This document shows positions 36,581 to 50,211 of a stretch of 64,000 nt of DNA, in pieces. This DNA is from Gordionus sp. m RMFG-2023 (taxonomy: Eukaryota > Nematomorpha > Gordioida > Chordodea > Parachordodidae). Position 1 is the first letter of the stretch, and each line of letters starts with the position of its first letter. Location: NCBI RefSeq assembly GCF_954871325.1, contig NC_088775.1, positions 14,485,561 through 14,549,560 on the forward strand, written 5' to 3'. The position numbers were made by a program, and so were the translations under genes. The notes under the pieces were generated by a model. The model saw only the letters and a program-made list of their open reading frames with translations. It was not told the origin of the DNA and did no database searches.

Positions 36581-36591
36581 TTACTATATAG

Positions 36592-38681
36592 CAGTTGCCC
36601 CTACAACGGGGGGGGGCGAAGCAACTGCTTCAATAAATTTGAGTGGGGGTACCTTTTTTTTAAAATTTTCTTTATTATTTAATTCTTTTACTGTTTTGTT
36701 ACATCCATCATGATAAAGTGATTTCTGGTTTATAAATGTAATAATAAAACCCCCCTCCCACCCCTTAGATTACATTTAACAGGTGCTTTTCAATCATAGT
36801 TGATGGCACATATGATGTTTCGAAATCAGAAGCAATAGCTTTGATAGTATGATATGTTGAAAATAGTGAGACGCCAAAGCCTGTTGAAAGACTGAATGAC
36901 ATATATTGTATGGGAAATACCACAGGTCTCGATATCAAGCATAATATAATATACAAATTTGGCTCGATGAATTTACCCCTAGAATTTCTAGTTGGGCAAA
37001 GTTATGATGGCGCCTCAAACATGAGTGGAAGAATCAATGGTGTACAGGCCTAGAGCAGAGGCGCCAAAGGCAGCTTTTATTTGGTGTTATTGTCATCGAT
37101 TAAATTTAATCATTGTTCAATTATGCCAATCAATTAAAGAACTTCGAAATGTTCTAGGAATACTAGATGAGATTTATATCTATTTTAATGGTGTAAAAAG
37201 ATATGAGGTACTCAAAAAATGTCAGTGTAATGATCTGAAAAAATCGCAACGATTTCTACACATCAAGAATACCACTCTGTAATAGTATACCTTATTTATT
37301 TAGATTTAAAATGTTTTTTTATTTAGAAGCTGGCTATTGTCATATAAAGCTATTGTAAATTTTTTTCTACTTTATGATGCCTTGAGGGCAGCTTTGACAA
37401 ATTTAAAGGATTCTGAAGATCCTGCCACTTCCACTATGGCTAGTGCTATAGTTTTTAGAATAGAAAAATTTGATTTTATCTTATCACTTTGTGTTTTGGA
37501 TAAAATATTGTTGATAACAAGTTTGGCTTGTACAAAATTGCAAACCATTTCGAAGGATATAGGGTTTGCAATAAATCAAATTCAATTGGCAAAAGATTGC
37601 TTGATTAATTTGAGAAGTATAATATAAATTATTGTCTTAATTATTTTTTAATCTAATAGATAATAACACTTAATTTTTGGATGTTTTTTCAAAGGCAAAA
37701 GATTTTATGAAGGAGAGAAATCTACCTTTTGATTTTGAAAGTTCTAGACTTCAAACATTACAATCCAAAAAGGAGAAGTATATATATACTTTCATCATTA
37801 AATATAGAAATTTTTTTGCTTTAAAATAGGTGTGTTTTATGCTGCACTCGATTTAATTATTGCAGTTTGACGAAAGATTTAATGATGATTCGATGAAATT
37901 TTAACATCAAACATAATTTTTTACGTCAAATAATGTGGCAGAAAAATCAATTATTAAGGAAGATATCGAGGATATCTGTGAATTTTACAATTTAAATTCA
38001 AGTCAAATTTTCGAAGAAATGTTGAAGTTTAGAAATATTTATAAGATGGCCAAAATGGGGAATGTAATTATTACTCATGACCTAGAGGTTCAAGAATCTA
38101 AAGATTTGTCAGATTGAGAATTGTAAATTTATTTTATTAAAATATTTTTACTAATACATTATTTAGCTTCTTCTGATGATGATGATAATTCAGGGACTTA
38201 TGATTCAGATTGGAAAAACTATTCATTTATTTTACCTTATCGTCTACTTTAAAATTTTTCTGTTTTCCCTAATTTAACAATTCTATATAAATATTTATTA
38301 ACCATTCCTGCAACTTCATGTACTGCCGAAAGAGTCATGAGTAAAATTAAATTAATTAAAACAAGACTTCGTAGTACCATGAAAGATTCATTTCTATTTA
38401 ACCATATTATCAATGGAAAAAATTTATTTAAACAATTAAATATTGAAATTATAAAATATTTCTCTTCCCCTAATTTATCTAAATTATGAATTTAAAAATA
38501 ATATTTATAAAGTATATATTTTTTGCATTATATTTATATTTATTAAAAATTGATGCAAGAAAAATTATTTTTGAAATTTATAGGTGTCATAGAATAATAA
38601 TTATTTTTTCGAAGGGGGGGGTACTTTTCAGGGGGGGGGGGGTATTCTGCTTCATTCGCTCAGAAAGTGTAGGGGCCACTG
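36592..38681 (+). mobile_element. hAT transposon, second ZMYM1-like element
   Basis: Ends CAGTTGCCCCTACA and TGTAGGGGCCACTG are inverted copies, with G runs beside both. Flanks CTATATAG and CTATATAT are an 8-bp duplication with one change. It carries a plus-strand transposase. It is distinct from the element at 29929 in end sequence and orientation. Confidence 0.88.
36770..38488 (+). pseudogene. Broken hAT (ZMYM1-like) transposase gene
   Basis: Segments run in order on the plus strand. Near 36790 is VDGTYDVSKSEA, near the first catalytic Asp. At 36960-37030 is FLVGQSYDGASNMSGRINGV, and at 37065-37220 AAFIWCYCHRLNLIIVQLC followed by SIKELRNVLGILDEIYIYF. At 37337-37627 there is a further helical part. 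At about 38270-38488 is LLTIPATSCTAERVMSKIKL followed by IKTRLRSTMKDS, the dimerisation domain. Several stops and frame changes separate them, so the copy is inactive. Confidence 0.85.
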
Positions 38682-38699
38682 CTATATATTTGTGCTTAT

Positions 38700-40070
38700 T
38701 TCTACGATGAAGGATGAATAAACAAATTTTATATTAATATAGACTTATACAAGTTGGTAAAATTTATAAAACAAGTTATTAATTATATATAAATGAACCA
38801 AAATTGAATTTATCACCATCACCCAGTAGAACGAGCAAAAGCTGGCCGCGCCCCAGGAAAAATGATTTGATAAAAAATGTTGAACCTGGTATTTAAAAGA
38901 TTTAATATCTTCACGCGAGCACCGGATTATTAAAAAGTATATATTATAAAATAAAAAGTGAGAAAATAAGGTTAATAAATAAAATAAAAATCTTATAAAA
39001 AATTAAGAATCACATTAATATGTAAATAAAAATAAATACTAAAAATAAGTGGTGTAATCTTATGGATATTATAGCTCCAAGAAATATTAATTTTTATATT
39101 ATCACATATTATTAATTTTTTTATTCTTTTCAAAAGACATTTAAGAAGAAGAAAAAAATGAAGATGATTATGATAAATATATTATATAAACAAAATATAA
39201 AAATAAAAATTTTTATATGATAAGATAGAAGGTGAAAAAAAATAATAAAATAAATATTTAGCATGAAATTATAAAGTGAAAAAAATATATATAAAATTTT
39301 TTTTGTAACATCTTTAAAGAGCAAAAAAAATGACCAAAAAATTAAATAATTCATGATATTAAAAAATATTAGCCGAAGCCTGAATATACTCAGTATTTAG
39401 TTTGAGATATTGTCAAAATTCCTTGTATATCATCATTTCTTGTATATTCTTGTTAATTGAGAAGGGAACATTAAGCCCATCAATTAGCTATTCGATATTC
39501 TTGGTTCAAACTATTTATGTGACTTCTAATTTTGTTTCTAGGATCACTATTCAGCTAAGAGGTAAAAAAGACAACTAAGTTTTGATTAAATTAAAATACA
39601 ACACTCATTAAGTTCTGATAAAAGTTAAATAATTTACCAGAAACTCATCCAAGATTACCTCAAAAAAATGTAAATTCAGCTAGGATTTTTCTAAGAAGAG
39701 AAGCACTATTGAGGTGGAGTTTTTTCCATAAATTTTATTGGAAGGCCCTGCTATAGGCCCACTTAAACCATTTTTTGAATAGAGAGGGTGTGAGGGATAT
39801 TAAGGGCGTAATTTTTATTGATTCTAAAATGATATTTAACAAAGCAAATTATACGCTTATGGTCTTTTACTTTTTTCTGGCCCAGTTAGTTAGGACAAAA
39901 TACTTCACTCATCAGTAACATGTTTTGACTGCTCAGGGACTTCTATACGTTGAGTTGGAGAGGTTTAAAATGCTAATTCGGCATTGAAATTGGAGTGGGG
40001 CAGGAAATTATTACAACGTTATCGTAATTTAAATATAGTTGGATAGGGGTATGAGGGTGATATGGATTGT
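38700..40070. other. AT-rich intergenic stretch with a MITE fragment
   Basis: 39676-39862 resembles family B MITEs ('ggatttttctaagaagagaa' at one side, 'tacgcttatg' at the other) but has no clear duplication. The remaining open frames are runs of Phe/Ile/Tyr codons without meaning. Confidence 0.4.
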
Positions 40071-40074
40071 ATAT

Positions 40075-40235
40075 TTTTGTTTATTTTAATTTAATTGCTA
40101 ATTTTGATTATGAAGGGGGAGGGTAAAGGGTTAAATTTTTGAGGGGTATAAAATTTTCATTAGGATGTGGGGAATTCACTGCTTATTCTAAATGTTTTAA
40201 AGATTTCCCGGCCTGGGTTTTAAACAAAGGCTTTG
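40075..40235 (+). repeat. Dispersed repeat, copy 1 (copy 2 at 46196-46385)
   Basis: Shares 'ttaattttaatttaattg', 'agggttaaatttttgagggg' and 'aaatgttttaaagatttc' followed by 'cctgggtttta' with 46196-46385. The family is not identified. Confidence 0.65.
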
Positions 40236-40409
40236 TTGGCCTAAAAAATATACAAAGAATGAAAAAAACATGCCACTTAAAATGTGTATTTTAATATTTG
40301 CTTCAAAGATTTTTGTTTTTTGAGATCCTCAAGCATAATTTTTGGATTTTACCTAAAATTCCAAATATTTTTTGAAAAAAATCTAAAAAATATTATTCTT
40401 TCTAACCAT

Positions 40410-40560
40410 CTTTTTTTCTTTCTTTCTATTTATCTTTCTTTCTTTCTATCTATCTTTCTTTCTTTCTATCTATCTTTCTTTCTTTCTATCTATCTTTCTT
40501 TCTTTCTATCTATCTTTCTTTCTTTCTATCTATCTTTCTTTCTATCCATCTTTCTTTCTC
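40410..40560 (+). repeat. Pyrimidine microsatellite with 20-nt higher-order unit
   Basis: The unit TCTTTCTATCTATCTTTCTT is repeated five times exactly (40441-40540), with diverged units at the edges. It creates a long but meaningless frame of Ser/Leu/Phe/Tyr codons. Confidence 0.95.
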
Positions 40561-40565
40561 AATAA

Positions 40566-42100
40566 ATTTTTTTTTCATCTTCCTTAAAAAAAATCTTTAA
40601 TTTTATGATCTTCGAAGATTGGGGGGATATTTTTTTTTCTTCAAAACTTGTTTATTTACATAAAAAATAAATATGAACATTATTTTATTTTACAATATTT
40701 ACCATATTTATGCTAAAGTTATTGCGTAAAATATAATTTAATGGCAGGTCTTGATGATGCGAATGATAAAGTGGCCCAAATTATTCGCAGATTTTTTTGC
40801 GGAATGGAGAGGTGAGGGGGGGGTTCTTTGAGAGGTCAGAAATGACCAAAATACATATGCAAAAATATTGCTTAATTGCATTCTCATTAGAAAAGATAAA
40901 GATTTAAAAAAATTTTTACAATATAATTATATTCATATAAAATGTGATGATGCATGAACGAAATATTTATCACTTTAGTAAAAGAAGTAATAAATTATTT
41001 TATTACATTGTTGCTTTCAAAATTTAATTGTTAAACAAAACACTCTGAATAAATTATCAACATTTTAAGAAAACAATCAAAAATGAATAAAACAAAAATA
41101 ATATATGTCAAGACGGGATAGAATTCTTCAAGGATTCAGGATCCTAACATGGGATTGAGATCTCGAATGTCAACATTGAACATTTGAGGATAAAGATTCT
41201 ATCTGCAGTAATTTTCTGCATGTTGTCTTGGCCATCTCAATTAAATCATAAGAATAAAAAAATATTGATTCAGGATATCGATTCAATAACTTTATATAAA
41301 ATTAATATAGGTATATATTTGAGGGCGTGTGTTGATTCGTCAATTAAGATTATAGGTAAATTTATGAAAATATATTTATTAATCTAACTATCAATTTTTG
41401 CTCTATCTTATCAGCAATAACTGCAATATAGTCAACATACAAAAAAATGCAAAATAAGGCTCAAATCGATACCATTTTTGATAAGACTATGGTCAGAAAA
41501 ACCTTAAATTTAATGATATAATTATCCATGTAAAATATCTCTAAAGGTTCACCATTTTTTTTTAATCATATATAAAAATTTGATTTTCACTTAGCCCTTT
41601 TTAAAGTATCTCAGCCACTTTGTGAGGACTAGTATTATGATGATTTATTAAATTTTCTTTGTTAAACACTTCAATATAGTCATTTTATCTTTATCATCTT
41701 CAGCTATATCTTGCATGATTACTCTTAAAACATGCTTGTGATGTGCTTCTGTATCTCGGTGGAAATTTTTTTTAAACCTTATACTAAGAATCTAAAGTAT
41801 TTATTTTTCACACCTAGCCATAGATATATTAGATTAAAGGCTTTTGGTCTCTGTTCCATATGTCAACCAAATACCAATTTTTAGTTTCGGATCTATGTTG
41901 GCAAACAAAAATAATTATACATAAAAGCATGATCCGATTTTTAAAAAAAAAAATATTGTGCATGAAATTTCTGAATTAATGAAATATAAATTCTTTTACA
42001 TAATATATTTTAAAAAGCAATCATTTTTTTGCATGTATTGCCCGGCATGAAATACCATGACAAGGAAAGTAATAAATATAATATTTGATTAGAAGGAAAT
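40566..42100. other. Intergenic stretch without recognisable gene
   Basis: No exon, RNA gene or repeat end was recognised. Confidence 0.3.
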
Positions 42101-42104
42101 GGGG

Positions 42105-42230
42105 TAGGATGATAATGCATTTATATTGGCGCGAATTGGAGGCAAAGTATACAAAATATGCTGTATTTTTGTATTCTTCGCTGCGAATTTTGCATATGTT
42201 GCAATTCGCGCTAAGTACAAATGCAGGGTA
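42105..42230. mobile_element. Short palindromic MITE, family C
   Basis: The right end AATGCAGGGTA and the inverted pair 'ggcgcgaattgg' / 'gcaattcgcgct' match the copies at 33118 and 45531. The left end is diverged. Confidence 0.55.
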
Positions 42231-42540
42231 ATAAATATTTTATAGAGGAAATACTAAAAGAGAATTTAATTTTTATTTTATGATGAAATTACCTAAAAAA
42301 AATCACAAATGCAAACTACTCCATACCCCGCTAAACCTTTTAATGAAAATATTCCCGTGTTGGAGGGTCCTCCTAACTCATAAATGTATTAGTTTCTTTT
42401 TTTCCAACTTTTTAGGAATATATTATTTACAATGGAAAAAAGGCATGCTACAAATTACAACACAACTTTTTTAAGGAATGTTAGTAACTAAAACCATGAT
42501 AGTATATTTAACAGTTTTATATATATATATGTGTGTGTGT

Positions 42541-42876
42541 GTATTGGGATGTGGAATCCACGAGGATTCAGGAGTCTCCAGGTTATAAAATCATTTACCG
42601 AACGCGATTTCTAATAAAATTATGATTCGTCCGAAAATGTATTTCCGAATGTATAGAGTTACCCACACCACATCTGTGAAAATAATTTAGCCGTGAACTT
42701 AATTTATAATTTTTCATATAAATCTTTAAAAGAAAATTAAATGTTTATGGCTAAAATTATCTGAAATTTTATAGTGTAATTAGACTTTACAGGATAGAAT
42801 CCATTTCCGATAAAACCTAATTTAAAAATTCTAAAAACCGCCCTCGATATCTGAATCCGTAGATTCCTCCCAATAC
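42541..42876. mobile_element. MITE-like element with GTATTGGG ends
   Basis: The left GTATTGGGATGTGGAATCC...gattcag is inverted at the right as ctgaatccgtagattcctcccaatac (split here: ctgaatccgtagattcc, then tcccaatac). It is about 336 bp with no coding content. It abuts a TG microsatellite, so a target duplication cannot be judged. Confidence 0.55.
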
Positions 42877-42879
42877 GAC

Positions 42880-45520
42880 ATAACTTTAATCACTGGCCTA
42901 AAGCCTGGCTCAAAATACATTCCAAAATGGTTGTGTTAAGTCTCTGACTTTAATAGATGTTAATTTTAATTTAGCAAAAATAACTTTCCCTTTTTCTTTA
43001 GAACTTAAAAATGCGTAAACCTTGAATTAATATGATTGTTTATTAAAAAAATATTGTCACGATCTTCAAAAGTTTTTTATTACTTTTTAAATGGAGCTAT
43101 GAGCTATTACATTTTTGAAAAGGTATATATTTCATATACTGTAATACTGCAATTAACTTTATTACAAAAAAAAATAACTATAAAAGATTTTATTATTTAT
43201 ACCGAGCAAGGTGAACGATATAACTTGTAGATATAATACTTTAAAAAAAATGTAAAAATTTTGTTGGTTGAATATTATATTGTCTTATAACCTTTACAAA
43301 ATTCATTTTTTATTCTTGATAGATCAATTATTTCCTTAGTTCAGAGGAAAATATCTTATTTCGGATGTCTCTTGTGTCTCCAAATTCACCTCTAACCCAA
43401 ACATCGATCTGATTATAACAGCCAAATCCTAATAGTTATTTTTACCAACGGGACCCTATAGGCAATCATTTTTTTAAGTTTTAGGTAAATAAATTTCTCA
43501 AATTAATGGTGATCATAGATCCTCTTTTAAAATCCTACAATCAATTCAAATCGCCGTTCGAGACAACTATCTTAGTTTCCTGTAGAGCCTCTTTTGCTCC
43601 TTTCCCCTTCTTATATGTTTTTTCATAAGTTTTTTATATTTGGCTTGTTATAAATTGTTTATATGATTTTTTTTTACAAAAAGAATTTAAATATATTTTC
43701 TTAGAAAGGAGCAATACAGAAATTTTTAAAGTTATTGGAATGTTGTTTATGTATAATACACAATTTCATAATGTAATAATTCATAATGTATAACCAAATT
43801 CTAATCATAAACTATAATATAATAAATAAACGAAATTTAAAAGCGCTCATTTTATAAAAACGGAATTGGGACTACAAGTTCCCCAAAAACAAAATAGTAA
43901 TTTGATATTTTGTTTAAAAAATAAAATTCCTTGGGTTCTGTAAGGGCTCTTATTTTATCGCCTATATTTTTTATAAATTTTAAAGTTCCGGTTTACATAA
44001 AGAAATAATGATTGGTAAAAAACATAATTTGTTAATTTCAAATATTTAATTTTTGATTTGAATCTACATTTTTTAAAAGTGAAGTGACCCATGTGAAGTC
44101 CCAATTTAAAGATTTACCTAAAGATTAAAGTACAGAATTTAAACGATCTGGCCTTAGGCCATCATCTGATGATAAATTAACAAACTCTAATGTTTGGTAT
44201 TCGGGCCGTCGTAAGATAACGGCTAATAACTGAATTGATTGCTGTATGCCTATATATTCAATTAAGGCCATGTCTCCCTTTGGAATCAACTGATATTTTA
44301 CATTTTATGCATGAATGTGGTTGAATTACGCTACATATAATTCAATGGTCTATGACAACTCTTAATTGTTCATCTGATAAGAGGCTACCTAGTTTACGAC
44401 TTGGTAATGTTTCCTTTCATAATCACTTGCACAGTCAGCATTTAGTAATAGATAAATATATTCCTAAGGGGGGTTGAATGAAAGTATTTTAATTTTTTTT
44501 AATTTACATGTTATTTGTTTTATATGTTACGCTATTTTTTAATATATTTTTTAAAATTTAAAAATAATATAATCTATTAAAATAAAACAATATTCTTCAG
44601 TAGTATATTCTTATATTCTTCCATATCAATAATAAAAATGTTATAATTTAATTTAGAATAATCTATTATGTACATTATTACTTATTGTGATCTCCTATTT
44701 AAAATAAAAGAAATATATATTTTTTTAAAAGAAATATATATTTTTTTAAATGCGATCTTGAATTTTCACGTAATCAGTCTATTATTGCTATTAGCCGGTA
44801 TATATAATAAAATAATTCAAAAATTCATGATCAAATTATCGAAAATTTATAGGATAGGTATTCTACACATATATTGAAATACATTACTGGCAAAATCAGA
44901 TCTAAAAAACGCAATAATAATGAGCCATTTGCCAACTTTAAATCAGAGATGGTATAAACCGTTATTATTTACAGAACCTAAACCGACCATGAACCATTAA
45001 AAATATTGTTACCCCAACATGAACTGAGCCTCTAAAATGAATCGGTTTGAACCTTTTGATATCCCAACTCTTTTAAAGTATATTAATAATCGATTTTGAT
45101 TGTTAGTATCAGTAAGTATATTTAGATATTTTTGTATGTTGCCATTTGATTATTTCTTTCTCCTGATAAATATAATTGGCAAAGGTGAATACTGAAAATA
45201 TTTTATTTTATATGGCTTAATGTAATTATTTTAGGGGAATAGGGACTAATTTTAAAAAATGTGCTTCAATTTAGACATTTCTAATAAGGGTGAGAAAATT
45301 AACCCGGTTCTTAAACGTTGAACCGAACCGATACTATTATTTCTTACGAACCTAACCTGAATCGTGAACCTTTATTTTGGTCTGAGCCTAAACCTAAACC
45401 GAAACAATATTCATTAAGGTTCGGATTCCCGATTTTAATCATTTATTTAGCGCGTTTTTTAAAAAAATCGGAATAATCTAATTTTTCTTGAAATGAATTC
45501 CCCCTATGTATTTTAGACAA
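42880..45520. other. Intergenic stretch with low-complexity repeats
   Basis: 44930-45070 and 45290-45430 share 'gaaccgaacc' / 'cctaaaccga' words and look like decayed copies of one repeat. No gene was recognised. Confidence 0.3.
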
Positions 45521-45530
45521 TTTAAGATAT

Positions 45531-45627
45531 TACCCCTCATTCATAGTTAGCGCGAATTCACTGCTGAGAATAAAAAGTTACAGCATATTTTGTATAATTT
45601 GACGCGATTCGCTCTAACTCTGAATTA
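45531..45627. mobile_element. Short palindromic MITE, family C
   Basis: Starts TACCCCTCATTCATAGTTAG followed by cgcgaattc. The other side, gacgcgattcgctctaactc, is its inverse in decayed form. Confidence 0.55.
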
Positions 45628-46119
45628 GAAATTACGTTATTTAACTAAAGTTTAATTAATCGATTTGACGTAAACATGAATAAATTAAATTATTAAAATG
45701 ATGACCATAAAGTTAATTTGTAATTTATGGAATATATTTTGTTTCATTCAATAAATTGGACGATATAAAAAAAAAATTTTTTTGATGCACTTGCCGTTAT
45801 AAATCTATTGACAAATGTAACGAATATGCATAACGAGCCGTTTCAAGATGTGAAATTTAAACAGTCTTTGAATTGGCGTGACAAGAATATGCGATAATAT
45901 ATAATGCGACACTCGATTACCAAATGTTCTTTAACATCGTGTAGGAGGGGAACACAATAACCTATGGAAGAAAACTCCACGCCAAAAATAAATTTTATTT
46001 ATTAGGAAACCCCATATATCTCTCTTCTTTCACAATTTTATTTTAAAATATTGACCATAATTAATTTACATTAAACAAATGTAACTTAAATAAAAGCTTG
46101 CAATAAGTAGGCTTACCGT

Positions 46120-46182
46120 ACAAAAAAATTTATGGGGAAATTGCACATAATAGTGCCCTCCATCTTTTAGCAAAATCCTGTC
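46120..46182 (-). mobile_element. Fragment of family B MITE, reversed
   Basis: Read on the minus strand it has 'aggattttgctaaaagatgg', 'gggcactatta' and 'ccccataaatttt', as in the left half of the copies at 24286 and 27396. Confidence 0.5.
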
Positions 46183-46195
46183 TGCTCACAGGGGA

Positions 46196-46385
46196 TTTCC
46201 TATTTTTGTTAATTTTAATTTAATTGTTAATTTTGATTTGGTAGGAAGGGTAGAGGGTCAAATTTTTGAGGGGGTAAAAACCATCATTAGTTTAGGAGGT
46301 GAGAGAGTATAGAAGTCTCTGACTACGCCATTTCTAAATGTTTTAAAGATTTCTCAGCCTGGGTTTTAAGCAAAAGCTCTGGCTT
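46196..46385 (+). repeat. Dispersed repeat, copy 2 (copy 1 at 40075-40235)
   Basis: Same order of shared blocks as copy 1. This copy has an extra 'agtctctgactacgcc' segment. Confidence 0.65.
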
Positions 46386-47594
46386 AGGTTTAAAATCCTA
46401 ACTAAATTTAAAAAAAATTGAACCCGAACAGATTCAAAATCCTTTTAATTTTTAGGCTCTGTCCCGACTTCGAACCGGACTTCAGGCCGATTTGCAGGAC
46501 TCATCTTGAATCTGTTGATTTTATTTTTAGCAAAATTCTGAGTTAAAAGTATTCTATTTTATGATATGGATTTAGATTATTCTATGTTTTCGTCATGCCC
46601 CCTTAAAATAAAATTTCATATTTACAATAACAATAATATTCATTATAATAATATAACTTTTTTACTCCCAGATACAAAATTTATTCTGTAAATTTGATGG
46701 AAATTCTGTGTTCTCCACCGATGATCATAAAATAATGCATTAAAGGAGGATTTACTTTAACAACAAAATATGCTCAAAAAGAAAAATTATATTCACAAAA
46801 AGGAGGTAAATTAAACTTAAAAATATTATTTAGGGTTTTACGTTACAAAATTCATTCATTAACAACAAAATTATTATTATAAGCAATTATAATTTATAAA
46901 TATATAGAAAATATAGCTAAATGTATTTTTAAAAAAAACATAAACTCCAATAAAATAATAATAAAAAAATGGTTACCGTTCTAAATCGCTAAAACAAAAA
47001 TCGCTACTAAAAATTGGGAATCTCTTATATATCTCCTATAAAATTTTAAAAGCAATTTAAAAATAATTATAATAAACGCCCAGGGAAGTAGATTCCTACA
47101 TTTAAATTGGGTCTTTAAAAAATTGCTAAAAATTGGGGAAATATCATCAAGATTATCAGATTAAAATAAATTCGTAAGCTTTAAGATATATGCTCCCTTT
47201 TAAGCAATTTTTTAAGAACCCATATAAATACAATTGTTTACTTCCCTAGCATTTATTAATATTATTTTTTCAATATTGCTTTAAAAAATTTCTTGGAGAT
47301 AAAACTAGACCCAATCTTTAGTGATTTAGAGACTATCCCTAAGAAACCAGCGAACCCAGCCGGAAACTCGGTCTTCATATATTCAACCCGTATCGGGAAA
47401 GGAGGATTTTAAAAATCCGGGTCAGGCTGGGTTTGAATGATGGGAAAATTTCCCAAATCCGAATTGACAACTCCACTACAAGATATATATATCAAAATCT
47501 ATTTTAAAAGTCACTAATTGAATTTAAAAGTTTTTTTTAAAATGATCGATTATTTTTTCTAATTTGAACCTGTTTTTAAAGCTATTGATCAGAT

Positions 47595-47802
47595 TAATGT
47601 TGTTATAACCGCTCGTTGAGCTGATTTAAAAAAAAACTCAAAATTTTATCCAGAAAAATATTACACAAGCCTGAAGATTTTGCTCATAGATGGCACAAAG
47701 GTTTGAATATCTATTAGCGAAATCTCGAGGCTTAGGTTTCTGGATAAAATATTGAGTGAGCCGTTTTTAAAAATCGAATATATCGAGCTTTTAACAACAC
47801 TA
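47595..47802. mobile_element. hAT-type MITE, family A
   Basis: Ends TAATGTTGTTATAACCG and TTTTAACAACACTA. Flanks GATCAGAT and GATCATAT match in 7 of 8 positions. The core 'cctgaagattttgctcatag' is shared with the copy at 55278. Confidence 0.85.
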
Positions 47803-47810
47803 GATCATAT

Positions 47811-49370
47811 CGTACTTCTATTTATTTACCTTCTTTTAAAAAATACTAGATAGGTCAAATAAAAAATTCTATTTTTAAAAAAATTGGACATGAAAAAAAT
47901 GGGAGTTTTCCGTTTGATCTCGAGATTTCGTAATTCGTAAAACTTTGTCTTCATAATAGTAATATATTTATTATCAAGTTTAATTTGCAACTGAAATTGG
48001 TAAATTAACGATACCGACACAATCAAAGGATAATTATAATTGTATATATTTCATTTTATGCCTAGTGATTCGATCTATTAGATTTACATTATCACCTTAT
48101 TCATATTACTGTTTAATTTTTATTATTTTAAGTAACAATTTTTTTTTCGGATCGGTTTAATATAAATTAATATTGAGTTTAAATCTATTTTTTTTTATTA
48201 TAAAAAAGAAGATAATATTGAAATAAAAAAAATTCACTTTTTTTAGCAGGTTATCAGGTCAGAAAATATTATCTCTAGTCAGGTCAGGTATATCAGGTAT
48301 ATCATTACATTAAAACTTTATCCCTATTAATTTAAAAAATAAAAATACTAGTTATTATATTATAATATTCTTATCTACTATGTCTTCTTTAAGATTTATT
48401 CACTTTTTTTCCCTCATTATTCATTGCATAATAGTTGGATAATTTTTTTTTTTTTTAAATATGGTTAAAAAATATTTCTAGATATTACATTTATTCCTCT
48501 TTCTATTGTTGCCATCTTTTTAATATAAAATATTTCTATTGTTATTAACTTATCCGTAATTATTTAAAGTCACTTTAATTATATTATTTGCGAATGTGAA
48601 AATTTTTTAATTTGCTTGTCTAATTTTCAATCTTACTTCATTGTGGCAGAAGATGAGGGGATGGGGTAGCTTATTTATTGTATAACATTGCTTATTATTA
48701 TTAGTCATAGTGATTTATTTTTTCTTCTTCTAAAATAAAGTATCAATTTATTAAATTAATATTTTATAATTTTAGAACAGTTTTATTAGATAATTAATAT
48801 AGGTATAAAATTTTTAGTTGTTAATTATTTATTATAATTCACAAAATCACCAAAATGGAATAAATTATTATGAATTTTCTTTTCCGGGTAAAATTTCGAA
48901 ACATGCATCAAATTAGCATGAATTATAATAATTCTAATTCACAAAAATGAATAATTCTTGATATGGAAAATAAACCTTAAAATATTCTCAAAGGCAAAAA
49001 TAATGATTATAATAACTCGGTAAAAAAAAATTCAAAAATAATAAAACAAGAGGAGGGATTTCTTTTTGATTGATTTGTTTGATTTATGATCTCCGAGGTA
49101 AGTTTTTTGAATTAGAAATATTTTCCATCAACTTTATTGTTTAAGATATAAAGAAAGAAATACGCCATGCCCTTTTCCCTCGAATTCCAAACCCAGTATG
49201 GATTTTTAAAATTTGTGCAAAATTTATAGCACATCACTCCTCCTCCTCTCCCCTAACTCAATGAGACTGCGATCCTAATAGAAGGTAGTTACCTTATGAT
49301 TTAGGTATATGGCCTCTTCCGAGGCTATTCCTAATCAGAACTTCCATTTTAACGGCGCTACGATTACTAC
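47811..49370. other. AT-rich intergenic stretch
   Basis: No gene was recognised. The pyrimidine-rich and C-rich blocks near 49180-49330 do not give an open frame of note. Confidence 0.3.
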
Positions 49371-49382
49371 CAGGCCAAAGAG

Positions 49383-49606
49383 TATTGTAGTTTAAATTCT
49401 CAATTTGGGCCGATTTTAAAAAAAACGGCCATATTAAAATTTTACCCAAAATAATATTATGTAAACCTAGAGATTTTTCTCATAGATAGCAGAAATGTTT
49501 TGACTTCTATTTGCCAAATCTCGAAGCTTACATAATATTATTTTGGCTAAGATCTCAATCGGGCCGTTTTTAAAAATCGACCCTATCGGGCTTTTTCAAA
49601 ACACTA
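49383..49606. mobile_element. hAT-type MITE, family A
   Basis: Ends TATTGTAGTTTAAATTC and CAAAACACTA are diverged. Inner inverted blocks 'gggccgattttaaaaa' and 'ttaaaaatcgaccc' are clear. Flanks CCAAAGAG and CTAAAGAG match in 7 of 8 positions. Confidence 0.75.
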
Positions 49607-50211
49607 CTAAAGAGGGATGTGATGTTCCTTTGGAAAATAATGTAGATCTTTAAAATATCAAGTAACTCAAATCAAAGAAACTCTAAATATTATAATCTAA
49701 AATTTTAAGGTCATTAAATATAAATTTTTTTTTATAAAATTATTTTTGTTAAAATGAATATAATTATTATATTATAGATGACATTAAATACTTTGGCCAT
49801 CTGTTATCCATATATTAAATTTAAATCTAAGGAAACATTGATGAAATGAAATATATGAAAAACTTATGATTATTTTGTTTATATAACTCGTAAATATATT
49901 TATTAAAAATGTTATTTTATCTATATATACATAAGAGTATTTCAATAATGACTAATAAAATTAATTATTTTAAAAAATAAATAGGGATGAGATCGACCTA
50001 AATGTCTGATTGAAACAACTATACCCTATAATGTTATCTATATTGTGTCATAACCCCACCCCCTCCCCCATCTATATATAGGGCATGGCAGTAAACAGTT
50101 TTTTAAAAATAATTTGGTATTCTAAGATCACAGTATATTTTGGGTTCAAAAGGAGAATGAAAATATGAGAATAGCATAAAATATTGAATTATATATTATC
50201 AGATTTTTTTA

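Noticed and set aside
38486-38710. 74-codon frame at the right end of the second hAT element
   Set aside because: Covers the G runs of the terminal region. Not a gene.
39130-39354. 74-codon minus-strand frame of Phe/Ile/Tyr
   Set aside because: Pure AT-rich composition effect. No domain, splice sites or conserved text.
40284-40565. 93-codon plus-strand open frame
   Set aside because: Most of it is the 20-nt TTTC/TATC microsatellite, and the Ser/Leu/Phe/Tyr repeat protein is an artefact of the repeat.
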